Shown: positions 50,558 through 58,633, counted from the first letter of the stretch. The stretch: 64,000 nt of DNA from Firm-04 sp045591925 (GCA_045591925.1 JAZNTW010000079.1:5039-69038), one strand, 5' to 3'. Made by a program: numbers and translations. Notes: generated by a model not told the origin, from the letters alone.

Positions 50558-50770
50558 ATGTTGAAAATATCTGAATTGGCAATGCCGAGAACAAACAAGG
50601 TCACGACTGTATGCAACGGCAGACGTGAAGTCTGGACCGACTATGAAGAAGCAAAAGCATATTTCCTTGAACTCATGATGTCTACGGACGGCGAGAGGCG
50701 TGACCGTGCAGAGTGCGTTTACATTCAGCTCATACATGGGCTGGAGGAATGTTCAGACGAGGACGAATAA
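50558..50770 (+). CDS. Small acidic protein of unknown function, element-associated
   Basis: 70 residues from ATG 50558 (MLKISELAMPRTNKVTTVCNG; TTGGAGGGAACAGCT upstream). It contains VWTDYEEAKAYFLELMMS and ends in HGLEECSDEDE. TATAAT at 50519-50524 can serve as its promoter. Short proteins of this look accompany Tn1549-like elements, but I do not know a function. Confidence 0.6.
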   Translation: MLKISELAMPRTNKVTTVCNGRREVWTDYEEAKAYFLELMMSTDGERRDRAECVYIQLIHGLEECSDEDE

Positions 50771-50830
50771 TCGAAAGAGCGAGTTGTCGAAAACGGCAAT
50801 TCGCTCTGTTTTTAATCAGTTTCAAGTTAA

Positions 50831-52009
50831 TTATTCACCAGAATTATTATAGCATTCAATCTCTGGAGAATTATCTTCCTTTTCATGACGATCCAGTCTA
50901 CTATCACCGCCTAAAAATACGTGAAATTTTAATGACTCAACAATATTGTCATTATTACGGTCAATAACTACTCTAATTGTAAATCTTACCTGATGCTTTT
51001 CAACAATAGTAATTCTATCGAGAAACATATATTCTTTATCTTCGGAATCCCAAAGCGCATTTTCATAATCATCATAGCTACATTCAGCTTCTATGTAAGC
51101 TATACATCTAAGTCGAGCGATAATACTATTATCATCAAAATGATCTATTACAAAGAGCTTTAAATCATCTATATGATGCTCTGTAAAGTATATTTCATCA
51201 TAATCATAACCACTTGAGATACCATCTTTATCGTACTCCATACCAGAAAGTGTGATTTTTGACTCATCATCTAAATCATCTTTTACAAGCCGCTTTATTT
51301 CCTCTATCTTAGAATTGATAATATCCTGGGCTTCAGCAAGTCTTTCTTTATATTCATTTGTTTTATCAATGATAATCTGATACAGTTCTGCTAACGAAGA
51401 TACTATTGTGCAATATGAGATGTCCTGAAACGCTTTTTTTAGCCCATTATCTTTAGTAACTATGTAAATTGGTTCTGCATTACTAAATCTGTTTTTGATT
51501 TGAGCAGCAATTACCGCATCAGGAAATTCATTCTTTTTCTTTTCTGCAATCTCAAATGGAGGCTTTGTATCAAAGTAATCGCAGAAAATCTGATCTAAAT
51601 CGACAGACTCTGAATTCATCACATTAACTTTTGCAGACTTGATAAAACGCTCAATATAGGTTACAGCAGCTTGTTCAGCTTCAGTTTTATCCGGTATTTG
51701 TATAGCATATGGATAACCTATAGCGTTGATAAAATCTTCTGAAACACTATGATGCTTTTTTCCATTGTTACCACCGAATGAGCCTTTCAATAGGTCATCC
51801 CTGGTTTTGCGCAATTTAGTAGTAATGTGTTTTGCATAATCTTTGCAGTGTTGCTTCATTTCTCCAATAACAATATTACTAAGGAACACTGTTATATCGC
51901 CTTGTTGTACATATTTAATCAATTGAGATAATGTAGAGCTTTCACTTAAATCAAAATTATTCTCATCAAATATATTTGTATCAAATGTGATGTTTAACGG
52001 TTTCTTCAT
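50831..52009 (-). CDS. PIN-like domain protein (DUF4935), possible defence nuclease
   Basis: 392 residues, AT-rich compared with the older chromosome. The N terminus NITFDTNIFDENNF has the first PIN aspartate, later PDAVIAAQI and IVTKDNGLKKAF supply further acidic positions, as in DUF4935 PIN-like proteins found in defence islands. A coiled coil (about 215-240) and an all-beta C-terminal region (about 250-380) follow. PIN domains cleave RNA; activity here is inferred. It starts 1 bp after the stop of a 62-codon ORF, with an XRE regulator upstream, so the three look like one operon. Confidence 0.65.
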   Translation of the reverse strand: MKKPLNITFDTNIFDENNFDLSESSTLSQLIKYVQQGDITVFLSNIVIGEMKQHCKDYAKHITTKLRKTRDDLLKGSFGGNNGKKHHSVSEDFINAIGYPYAIQIPDKTEAEQAAVTYIERFIKSAKVNVMNSESVDLDQIFCDYFDTKPPFEIAEKKKNEFPDAVIAAQIKNRFSNAEPIYIVTKDNGLKKAFQDISYCTIVSSLAELYQIIIDKTNEYKERLAEAQDIINSKIEEIKRLVKDDLDDESKITLSGMEYDKDGISSGYDYDEIYFTEHHIDDLKLFVIDHFDDNSIIARLRCIAYIEAECSYDDYENALWDSEDKEYMFLDRITIVEKHQVRFTIRVVIDRNNDNIVESLKFHVFLGGDSRLDRHEKEDNSPEIECYNNSGE

Positions 52010-52010
52010 A

Positions 52011-52199
52011 TTATCGTCCTCTGTTTATGAACGTACAGAATTTTACAAAGCCTTCATAACCGAGTAAATCTTTAATCAATTGCTCTTTTTGTTGTGATGT
52101 AAGTTTTTGAAACGAGTTATTGGCTTGAATGAAGTCCATAAGAGCTTTTTGATAATTATCGTTTGGTTCAATATCTGCTTTGACTTTATAACTGTCCAT
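52011..52199 (-). CDS. Small protein of unknown function upstream of the PIN-like gene
   Basis: 62 residues, mostly helical (NDNYQKALMDFIQANNSFQK, SQQKEQLIKDLLGYEGF). No family is recognised. It begins 17 bp after the XRE gene and ends 1 bp before the PIN-like gene, so translation is coupled. It could be an antitoxin or inhibitor for the PIN protein, but only position suggests this. Confidence 0.55.
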   Translation of the reverse strand: MDSYKVKADIEPNDNYQKALMDFIQANNSFQKLTSQQKEQLIKDLLGYEGFVKFCTFINRGR

Positions 52200-52216
52200 C
52201 TAAGTATCCTCCTATC

Positions 52217-52528
52217 TTATTTCTTCAACAACCTATTGATATGATTCAAAATCATCAACTGATCCCCGTCATCAAGCTGCTTCATACCCTCAACCGCTTT
52301 CCGTATCAGCTCAGGATTTGAAATGCTGTCATCGAAGAATTCCGCAGGCGTGATACCAAAGTAATCGCATATTGCAAACAGCTCCGAAAGCGGCGGAAGG
52401 GACTTTCCCGATGAAATGTTGTAGATATATCCACGGCTATGACCGAGATCATAGCTCATCTGGTATTCGGAGACACCCTTTTGCAGCCGGAGCTGAGTTA
52501 TTCTGTTCCTTACAAAATCGTCTGTCAT
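52217..52528 (-). CDS. XRE family HTH regulator
   Basis: 103 residues from ATG 52528 (MTDDFVRNRITQLRLQKGVS; AAGAGGTGA upstream). The HTH is VSEYQMSYDLGHSRGYIYNISSG followed by LPPLSELFAICDYFGITPAEFF, typical of Cro/C1-type repressors of mobile elements and toxin-antitoxin loci. It probably controls the operon that it begins. Confidence 0.88.
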   Translation of the reverse strand: MTDDFVRNRITQLRLQKGVSEYQMSYDLGHSRGYIYNISSGKSLPPLSELFAICDYFGITPAEFFDDSISNPELIRKAVEGMKQLDDGDQLMILNHINRLLKK

Positions 52529-52602
52529 AGCTAAATCACCTCTTACTACTATAATACAGTAAAAGAAATCAGCTATACTCAAAGGAAATATGTTGTTTGC
52601 TC

Positions 52603-52631
52603 TTGAGCAATCATTTAAAATATGTTATAAT
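52603..52631 (+). promoter_or_regulatory. Promoter of the interrupted SLOG-family gene
   Basis: TTGAGC (52603-52608), 17 bp, TATAAT (52626-52631), with AGGTGATAGCT before ATG 52703. Confidence 0.7.
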
Positions 52632-52702
52632 CAAGATATATTAGATAGTATGCGTAGAAGTATCATTGGAAAGACAAGCAATAACATTTTCAGGTGATAG
52701 CT

Positions 52703-52832
52703 ATGGATATATACACGGTCAGCTTCTTTGGACAACGTGAAGTAGAAAGGGCGTCAGAGATTGAAAGCAAGCTGGATCAACTCTTGCATGATCTCATCAC
52801 ACGAAAACAGTATGTAGAATTTCTGGTCGGTC
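52703..52832 (+). pseudogene. 5' part of a SLOG-family gene, cut by an insertion
   Basis: MDIYTVSFFGQREVE opens the well-known small SLOG-like family (normally MDIxTVSFFGHR...EYVEFLVGRDGEFD...). The frame keeps the pattern up to QYVEFLVG at 52832 and then enters foreign sequence and a stop at 52876. The continuation GRDGEFDLLVASAIRRAVKQ appears in the same orientation at 62048. Members of the family are thought to bind nucleotides. The expression signals are intact, so a truncated peptide may be made. Confidence 0.8.
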
Positions 52833-52925
52833 TCCCTCCCGGATCCGCATTGTTCTGCGAATCTCCTTCGGTATGACCACGCGCCCGAGATCGTCAATTC
52901 TTCTCACTATGCCAGTTGCTTTCAT
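52833..52925 (-). pseudogene. Truncated 5' end of a SpoVT/AbrB-like regulator
   Basis: On the minus strand AGGAGG and ATG 52925 begin MKATGIVRRIDDLGRVVIPK followed by EIRRTMRIREGD, the N-terminal SpoVT/AbrB DNA-binding domain. The frame is broken exactly at the junction with the SLOG fragment, so only 31 codons remain. No matching C-terminal part was found at the other end of the insertion. Confidence 0.8.
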
Positions 52926-53082
52926 CTTGTGCCTCCTGTTTATGGTTTCGCTATTTTGGATAGCATATCGGTATTGTTTGCCGCGAATGGGGATTTATAC
53001 ATTGGCACATCATTCCGATTATTCACTTTACTCCCAATATTTTCCGCAATGAAAACATTTCGTCATGAACTAAAAATGGCAC

Positions 53083-53475
53083 TTGAACAAAGAACAGAAA
53101 CTGTTGTTAATACTTGGCGGCTTTCTGCCTTGTCTCACGACAAAATCCTGCGTATCTATTCTTCAAGTTTTAATTGGTACATCAATAACATCTGATTTAC
53201 GGGAAGGAGAACACTTTGATAATTCAAAGGATAACACCATTATGTATGTAGATGTTGTCCTGACAAAAGTGCTTGATTATCGATCCGACAATATTATTAC
53301 CATGGATGTTGATTCTCACAAAATCATTGAGGAATACTATACAACGCCGCGGCTGCCGATTATGGACGTTATTGATGACCATACCAAGTTCACCTATGCG
53401 GACGGCACAACGAGCGAAACGAATGCAGATATGATTTCCGTGCTGGTGAAGATGATGAGATTCGGTAATATGTAA
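53083..53475 (+). CDS. Hypothetical small exported or membrane protein, doubtful
   Basis: 130 codons from a TTG (no ribosome site seen). A hydrophobic start (KLLLILGGFLPCLTTKSCVSIL) is followed by a polar region (IMYVDVVLTKVLDYRSDNIITMDVDSH and DHTKFTYADGTTSETNADMIS) with plausible protein composition. The true start may have been lost. No family recognised. Confidence 0.3.
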   Translation: MNKEQKLLLILGGFLPCLTTKSCVSILQVLIGTSITSDLREGEHFDNSKDNTIMYVDVVLTKVLDYRSDNIITMDVDSHKIIEEYYTTPRLPIMDVIDDHTKFTYADGTTSETNADMISVLVKMMRFGNM

Positions 53476-53636
53476 TACTAGCAGGAGGGATTCACCGCAG
53501 AGGTGAATTCCTCAAACTGTAACCGTCCTATTTGACGCTGTTACTGCACCGCGAACAATGCCGCTTGATTTCTTCAGCATTCTGTGCTATAATATTATCA
53601 GATAAATCAAATCTGAAATAAAAGGAGATTGAAAAG

Positions 53637-53935
53637 ATGCTGGGACCGACTGAAAAATCAGATCATTTTTGAAAAAGCAAAAGTAAATATCCTATTCTGG
53701 ATACTTTTTGGACTGTCGGCGTTTCTGTTCTGTATCGGCTTTTTCCGGATGGGGTTCGTACTGGACAGCGCAAAATCAAAAAAGGCGGATATTCGCGCTG
53801 GAAGCTCAACAACCATGACAGCTTTGCAGTCACGGGCATTGGCAGCAAATATCGGCTTCAGGGCGCGATTGCCGCTTTGATCTGTCTTTTTGCATCTGAG
53901 CAGCACGGCGGCAGGGAGAAAATCAAACTGCTGTA
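53637..53935 (+). pseudogene. Frame-broken small membrane protein gene
   Basis: AAAAGGAGA precedes ATG 53637 (MLGPTEKSDHF, then a stop). Reading on in a second frame gives a membrane helix (VNILFWILFGLSAFLFCIGFF) and in a third frame KKGGYSRWKLNNHDSFAVTG and KYRLQGAIAALICLFASEQ with a stop at 53935. Two frameshifts would restore one product of about 95 residues. Family unknown. Confidence 0.4.
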
Positions 53936-53951
53936 AATATGCTAAAACAAG

Positions 53952-53973
53952 AAGACCGGCGTTTGCCGGTCTT
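53952..53973. terminator. Bidirectional terminator
   Basis: AAGACCGGC-gttt-GCCGGTCTT, a perfect 9-bp stem with A-rich and T-rich flanks, between the convergent broken genes. Confidence 0.8.
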
Positions 53974-54511
53974 AATTGTTTTCACTTTCAGAATCATCCT
54001 TATCAGAAATATGGTCGCAAATGACGGTAATTGCTGCGGCAATGTCTTCCATATCTGAGTCAAACATCAGAATCAGATACCTGTCGAGAAAGCCTGATTT
54101 TTTTGCTTTATTTCACAGAGTTTTCTGCCTCCGATCAGAATATCGAAACGGCAGGTATGCCAGTCCGCACGGATTTCCAGTATCTGACCGTTGATCATGC
54201 CGGAAAAGTCATGCGTGAGCAGCGAAATCCGCTTTTTGATCTTTGCAATCTCCTGACTGTCTTTCTCAATAGTATATTCTGTCAGGAGCTTTGCGATCTT
54301 TTTTCTGAGCCGCAGCACTTCTGTACCGTCTTTCCGGATCGAATAGCTGTGCCGTGTGATGTCGCCTTCAATCGTATAGATTGGTTTTATACCGCCTCTG
54401 TATACAGCATATTGCGGCTTCAACGATACAGACTGCTCCAGTGTAAGCAGATAGGTTCCTTTTTCCGGTTTTCTGCTGTATTATGTATCCTGAGCATCCA
54501 TTGGTTTCCAT
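53972..54511 (-). pseudogene. LURP-one-related (scramblase-fold) gene with two frameshifts
   Basis: AGGAGG and ATG 54511 begin METNGCSGYIIQQKTGK; after a frame change in the GGAAAAAGG run the product continues GTYLLTLEQSVSLKPQYAVY, IYTIEGDITRHSYSI, LTEYTIEKDSQEIAKIKKRI and FDILIGGRKLCEIKQK. At the T7 run 54098-54104 a second shift gives KKSGFLDRYLILMFDSDMED and a stop at 53972. The restored protein is about 180 residues with the repeated strand pattern of the LOR/tubby-like fold. Both changes are in homopolymers, so sequencing error cannot be excluded. Confidence 0.6.
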
Positions 54512-54821
54512 CAGCCTCCTGTATTGTACTTTATTTTATGGGTAGAATATGATAAATATATTATCGCAAAAAGTGCAATGGGAAAAGCAACTTTTTTCAA
54601 TGTTTCACTTCCTGGGGCGCTAAAATGGATGCGGGCACTGCCCACTTATATCACATTCTGTGAAAAAGCGGTGTTCCCAGAAAGATCACATATATAGAAG
54701 CAGGAAAAACGACACACAGATCTGACATACGTACATATTGTCAGCTTTTCCGGCAATTCTTTTCGATTGCGGATAATTGTATTTTTGTGAATCTTGCTTT
54801 TTGCCGGTCGATATGCTATAA
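54512..54821. other. Non-coding stretch, nothing recognised
   Basis: About 310 bp between the LURP-one remnant and the terminator of the first lipoprotein gene. No ORF with a ribosome site, no promoter for a flanking gene and no notable repeat was seen. Confidence 0.6.
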
Positions 54822-54854
54822 TAAAACTGCCTGCGAAATGGCTCCGCAGGCAGT
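54822..54854 (-). terminator. Terminator of lipoprotein gene 1
   Basis: On the minus strand ACTGCCTGCG pairs with CGCAGGCAGT, then TTTATTATAG. Confidence 0.8.
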
Positions 54855-54860
54855 CCCGTT

Positions 54861-56000
54861 TTACTGAAATTCGTAGCTTTCGATCGTCCAGTTGATTCCA
54901 TCGAATACAAAGTGTGCAACACCGCGTCCGTCGATCTGGTTGGCATCTTTGGTTGTTGCCGTAAAAGAGGTATCTGTCTGATCGGTGATCGTGACGCCGC
55001 TGCCGGTCTCAAAGCTCTGATAGCCGTGTGCATTGGAAGTCAGAATATAGCTCGAACCGTCCGGCTCGCTGACACGGAAGCTCTCATCCAGAATACCCTT
55101 CCAGCGTGTATATTCCGCACCGGTTACCGTTTCCTCCAGCAATCTCTCAAAGGCAGCCTTGCCGAGACTGTTGATCGCAAAGCGTTCATCTGTCACCAGT
55201 GTATAGGTCTGACCGTCAGCGGTCATGGTTTCATTTGCATCGGTTGCAAGATCAACGGCACCGCCGGAGAGGCTCTTCATCAGGAATGTCAGAATGTTCA
55301 TCTTTTCGGCAGCAACATCCTCAAGGCTGATGCGGATAAACTGCATCCCGCCGTCCTGATCGGAGCTGATCTGATTGACCGGCTGCTTGTCGCATGCAAA
55401 CGAGATCCATGCGGTATTGTCAGTATCGCAGATCGAATACCAGTAGCTCTCGGAGCCGTCCGGATGATCCTCTGTGTCGATGCGCACCTTGCCGGAGCGT
55501 GTTCCGCCGCCGCCATACCGCATGATCGCTGTGCCGTCTTTCCGTACGGTCAGCGAATTGGTCCGTGTGCCGAAGGTTCCGGACATTGCCCATTCGCCGA
55601 AGGTTCTGGACATTGCCCATTCGCCGACGAGATCGTCCGCGGAATAGGGACACGCTGTTTTCGCTGCATCGGTCGTCTGTGCTGCTGCGGTCTGTGCCGC
55701 AGTTGTTTGTTCGGAATCGGTCTTCGCGGCAGCGGAAGCATCGGTCGTCTGTGCTGCTGCGGTCTGTGCCGCAGTTGTTTGTTCGGGAGCTGTCTGTGCC
55801 GCAGCGGAGACTTCGGTTTGTGCAGCGGCGGCTGCCGTTTCGGTGACGGCTGCTGTTGTTTCCGAAGATGTTGTCTCGGCTGCAATGGATGTTGTCGTGT
55901 TATCCGCCAGACTCAAATTGATATTCACCGGATCCGATCCGCAGGCGGTCAGGCAAAGGCTCATCAGAGCAGCGGTCATTGTAATCATTTGCTTTTTCAT
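54861..56000 (-). CDS. Lipoprotein 1 of the two-component regulon, Thr/Ala-rich
   Basis: 379 residues from ATG 56000 (MKKQMITMTAALMSLCLTAC; AAAGGAG upstream). The lipobox CLTAC anchors it outside. Residues about 30-115 are a Thr/Ala/Gln-rich spacer with a 72-bp internal repeat. Next is a beta domain that starts at LVGEWAMS, with a 27-bp in-frame duplication (TFGEWAMS occurs twice), and a C-terminal domain (FAINSLGKAAFERLLEETVTG, GVTITDQTDTSFTATTKD) weakly like IseA or other secreted alpha-beta modules. Transcription is expected to depend on the regulator encoded at 57872 through the operator at 56081-56096. Confidence 0.72.
   Translation of the reverse strand: MKKQMITMTAALMSLCLTACGSDPVNINLSLADNTTTSIAAETTSSETTAAVTETAAAAAQTEVSAAAQTAPEQTTAAQTAAAQTTDASAAAKTDSEQTTAAQTAAAQTTDAAKTACPYSADDLVGEWAMSRTFGEWAMSGTFGTRTNSLTVRKDGTAIMRYGGGGTRSGKVRIDTEDHPDGSESYWYSICDTDNTAWISFACDKQPVNQISSDQDGGMQFIRISLEDVAAEKMNILTFLMKSLSGGAVDLATDANETMTADGQTYTLVTDERFAINSLGKAAFERLLEETVTGAEYTRWKGILDESFRVSEPDGSSYILTSNAHGYQSFETGSGVTITDQTDTSFTATTKDANQIDGRGVAHFVFDGINWTIESYEFQ
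55666..55786 (-). repeat. Direct repeat with 72-bp period in lipoprotein gene 1
   Basis: A 49-bp segment at 55666-55714 recurs at 55738-55786. Both encode the QTTAAQTAAAQTTDA unit of the spacer, so the linker has grown by duplication. Confidence 0.85.
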
Positions 56001-56047
56001 ATTCTTCATTCTCCTTTGTGATTCGTTCAACTTCTGTTGACGGTCTT

Positions 56048-56096
56048 ATTATATTAGATTTCGGATGTAAAGTGTGTATAATTACAAATTTGTAAT
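56048..56096 (-). promoter_or_regulatory. Regulated promoter of lipoprotein gene 1 with operator ATTACAAATTTGTAAT
   Basis: The palindrome is at 56081-56096 and TATAAT (minus strand) at 56048-56053, with 27 bp between them. There is no good -35 box, which fits an activator-dependent promoter. The same architecture recurs three more times in the block. Confidence 0.8.
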
Positions 56097-56100
56097 CCGG

Positions 56101-57660
56101 TTATCTTCGGAGTATCTGCTCGATCAGATTTGATTCTGTATCCGTTATCCCGTCTGACGCAGCCGGCAGCGTAAAGGTGAACGCAGTACCCTTGCCCTCT
56201 TCGCTCTCAACGCCAATTGTGCCGCCGTGCGATTCTACGATAAATTTGCAGATAAACAGTCCGAGCCCCGTGCCGGTTTCGGAGTGCTTTCCCTTATAAT
56301 AGCGCTCCCAGATGTGCGGCAGATCCTCCGGCGAAATGCCGCAGCCGGTATCTTTGACCGTAACCGTCACGGCTTCATCATCCGCTTCAGCCTTGATGAG
56401 TACGGTTCCGTCTTTGGTATGCTTCAGCGCATTGGAGATCAGATTGACAAACACACGCTGCAATCTGGTACTGTCCGCATTGACCTTCGGCAGGTCAATC
56501 GGAATACGCAGGATCAGACGGTTATTGTTCTTATTCAGCACCGCAAAATAAGTCTCGACCGTTTTGCGCACAAGGCTGTCAAGATCACAGGGGGCTTTTT
56601 CCAGTACCATTCTGCCCTCCTCAATGCGCGTCGCATCCAGAATCTGCGTCACCATAAGTGCCATGCGGTTTGCCTCCGAGGAAATGCGCCGCAGCTTATT
56701 CTGAACGGTTGTCCTGTCGCCGCCCTGCATGAGGTCAAGCTCTGCGTCCTGTGCATAGCCGGACATTGCGGCAAGCGGCGTTTTCAGCTCATGCGATGCA
56801 TCCGAAAGGAATGTTGTTTTCATCGCATTGACCTGCACCAGCATATCATGCTCGGAAACGACCGGAGCTGCGATTTTTTTGGAGAGAGCCGCAGAGATCA
56901 CGAGAAACACCGCAAATACGCAGAGAACCGCTGCAATCATCACAGACGCATACTTCCGGAACATGCTGTCCAGACTGTCAAGCAGCGCATCGGTCTGCTC
57001 ATCTGCACATTCTCTGATCGGCTCCATCCAGCCGTTGACATTCTGCATGAGTACCCCGAAGCAGAGGTTGTCGCCGGTATAATTGCAGAGGTTATCCCAT
57101 GCAATCACATAGCCTGCACCGTCTTTTGCATAGGAACCGCGCTGCTGCTCCATGCAGACATCCAGCCACCCCAAAAAATCAGTCTGGCTGCCGTAGTATT
57201 CCGGCATTTCGGCTGCTTTCTGATCGAACACGGCGATCGCATCCTGCATGATGAGGTCTGCATTGTCAGCCGTACCAAGCTCATAGCTGTGCAGCGCTTC
57301 GCCGTCATACAGAAAGAACACATCGGCATTGCTGAAATAATTGACCGCCTGATACTGCAGATTTTCGCGGCGGTCTTCCGCGCTCATGTCAAACTGATAC
57401 AGAAAAAGTGCCATTTCCCTGCCGAAATCGCGCAGATATTGCTGCTGTGAAGACAAAAACTGCTGATAATATGCATCAGAAACAAGCGAAACGGTCTGCC
57501 CGGCAAGTTCGCCGGAATACAGATTGACATTCACTGATGCCTGCTGATAGATCATATTGAAAATAGCTGTGCAGATGCCCAGCACGGCAATCAGGCACGA
57601 GATCAGGGCAATCAAAAGCGTGCGCCGCAGCGAACGGCTTTTAGATGTATGTTTTTCCAC
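56101..57660 (-). CDS. Sensor histidine kinase
   Basis: 519 residues from GTG 57660, chosen because AAAGGAG lies 8 bp upstream and inside the longer frame. Two membrane helices (about 20-42 and 260-285) enclose an extracytoplasmic sensor of about 215 residues with no recognised family. Then come the phosphorylated His in SDASHELKTPLAAMSGYAQD, the N box VFVNLISNALKHTKDG, G1 VKDTGCGISPEDL, the F box and G2 GTGLGLFICKFIVESHGG. It should phosphorylate the regulator encoded divergently at 57872. Its own promoter carries the shared operator, so it is probably autoregulated. Confidence 0.93.
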   Translation of the reverse strand: MEKHTSKSRSLRRTLLIALISCLIAVLGICTAIFNMIYQQASVNVNLYSGELAGQTVSLVSDAYYQQFLSSQQQYLRDFGREMALFLYQFDMSAEDRRENLQYQAVNYFSNADVFFLYDGEALHSYELGTADNADLIMQDAIAVFDQKAAEMPEYYGSQTDFLGWLDVCMEQQRGSYAKDGAGYVIAWDNLCNYTGDNLCFGVLMQNVNGWMEPIRECADEQTDALLDSLDSMFRKYASVMIAAVLCVFAVFLVISAALSKKIAAPVVSEHDMLVQVNAMKTTFLSDASHELKTPLAAMSGYAQDAELDLMQGGDRTTVQNKLRRISSEANRMALMVTQILDATRIEEGRMVLEKAPCDLDSLVRKTVETYFAVLNKNNNRLILRIPIDLPKVNADSTRLQRVFVNLISNALKHTKDGTVLIKAEADDEAVTVTVKDTGCGISPEDLPHIWERYYKGKHSETGTGLGLFICKFIVESHGGTIGVESEEGKGTAFTFTLPAASDGITDTESNLIEQILRR

Positions 57661-57692
57661 GGGGCTCACTCCTTTCACGGACTGTGAATCTT

Positions 57693-57727
57693 ATTATACC
57701 ATGTAAGCGAAGCGCTTATGGTATAAT
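57693..57727. repeat. Imperfect 35-bp palindrome in the kinase 5' leader
   Basis: ATTATACCAT and TAAGCG arms (57693-57709) pair with CGCTTATGGTATAAT (57713-57727), with a two-base bulge. It lies 33 bp before the kinase start codon and will form a hairpin in its mRNA. Confidence 0.7.
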
Positions 57728-57787
57728 CGCCCGATATGCAGGGAGCAGATCTCTGATCTGCGGATCTGCAAGGGCACAAAAATAAAT

Positions 57788-57815
57788 TATAATGAATGCG
57801 TTTGCATTCATTATA
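57788..57815. promoter_or_regulatory. Palindrome containing divergent -10 boxes for kinase and regulator
   Basis: TATAATGAATGC (57788-57799) and GCATTCATTATA (57804-57815) are exact 12-bp arms. The left arm holds a plus-strand TATAAT (57788-57793) suited to the regulator gene, the right arm a minus-strand TATAAT (57810-57815) for the kinase gene. Confidence 0.65.
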
Positions 57816-57858
57816 CCATATTTTTACCGAAAATCAAACAGGATTACGATTTTGTAAT
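57810..57858 (-). promoter_or_regulatory. Regulated promoter of the kinase gene with operator ATTACGATTTTGTAAT
   Basis: The operator is at 57843-57858 and the minus-strand TATAAT at 57810-57815: again exactly 27 bp apart. The operator also lies 13 bp upstream of the regulator start codon, so binding could limit translation or transcription of the regulator itself. Confidence 0.75.
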
Positions 57859-57871
57859 CGCGGAGGTTGCT

Positions 57872-58558
57872 ATGGCACATATTTTGCTTGTAGAGGATGA
57901 TTCCGATATCATGCGGATCAATCAGAACTTTCTGGAAAAAGAGGGTTATACCGTACATTGTGCGGATTCCGTTCAGCAGGCGGCATTTCTGTTGGAGGAA
58001 TGCGCGCCGGATCTTGTTCTGCTTGATGTGATGCTGCCGGACGGCGACGGCATGGATTTCTGCAAAATCCTGCGGCAAAAGACACAGGCACCGGTCATAT
58101 TCCTGACTGCGCGTGACGAAAATGATGACGTCATCAAAGGATTCCGCAGCGGCGGCGATGACTACATCACAAAGCCCTATGACCTGAATGTTCTGAGAGC
58201 GCGCATCGAGGCGCAGCTTCGCCGCAATGCCAGACCGGAAGCGCAGCATCCGCGCATAGAGCTTCCGGATCTGACGATCGACCTGTTTTCCGGAACCGCA
58301 GAACTGGACGGCAATGTATGCTCCCTGCCGCAAAGAGAATTGCAGATTCTCTATCTGCTTGCATCCCGCATCGGCGCGCGCATCAGCTATCACGAGATCT
58401 ATGAAACGATCTACGGCTGCGACGTTGAGGACAGTAAAAATACGATCCGCGTCAACATATCACGCCTGAAAAAGCATCTTGCAATGGATGATATGAGCAC
58501 CTATGAGATCGCCTTGACCGCAGACGGTGAATATGTCCTGCGCAGAGTGATTTTCTGA
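57872..58558 (+). CDS. OmpR-family response regulator
   Basis: 228 residues. Receiver domain: VEDDSDI (acidic pocket), phosphoacceptor Asp in VLLDVMLPDGDG, T in FLTARDEN, K in ITKPYD. Winged-helix DNA-binding domain from about residue 130 (LPQRELQILYLLASRIGARIS, NTIRVNISRLKKHL). CGGAGG precedes ATG 57872. It is divergent from its kinase, an unusual arrangement since such pairs are normally in one operon. Its likely binding site is the ATTACAAATTTGTAAT palindrome found at four promoters around it. Confidence 0.93.
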   Translation: MAHILLVEDDSDIMRINQNFLEKEGYTVHCADSVQQAAFLLEECAPDLVLLDVMLPDGDGMDFCKILRQKTQAPVIFLTARDENDDVIKGFRSGGDDYITKPYDLNVLRARIEAQLRRNARPEAQHPRIELPDLTIDLFSGTAELDGNVCSLPQRELQILYLLASRIGARISYHEIYETIYGCDVEDSKNTIRVNISRLKKHLAMDDMSTYEIALTADGEYVLRRVIF

Positions 58559-58562
58559 CGCA

Positions 58563-58611
58563 ATTACAATTCTGTAATTATGCACCGGAACACAGCATAA
58601 TCTGTTATAAT
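58563..58611 (+). promoter_or_regulatory. Regulated promoter of lipoprotein gene 2 with operator ATTACAATTCTGTAAT
   Basis: The operator is at 58563-58578 and TATAAT at 58606-58611, 27 bp apart. The operator begins 5 bp after the response-regulator stop codon. Confidence 0.8.
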
Positions 58612-58633
58612 AAATGTATCAGAACAGCATATC

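Larger units (their letters stand above)
47095..50770. mobile_element. Decayed mobilizable/integrative element
   Basis: The recombinase, TnpW, the small coiled protein, a hairpin cluster resembling oriT and MobC are the conserved left part of Tn4451/Tn1549-like elements. A relaxase gene, which normally follows mobC, is absent, and so are conjugation genes. The recombinase lies at the border with ordinary chromosomal genes, as is usual; the other end is not identifiable. The element now carries or adjoins the accessory genes to its right. Confidence 0.65.

Noticed and set aside
55565..55885. Arg-rich open frames on both strands opposite lipoprotein gene 1
   Set aside because: They are by-products of the repeated Thr/Ala/Gln codons in the spacer.
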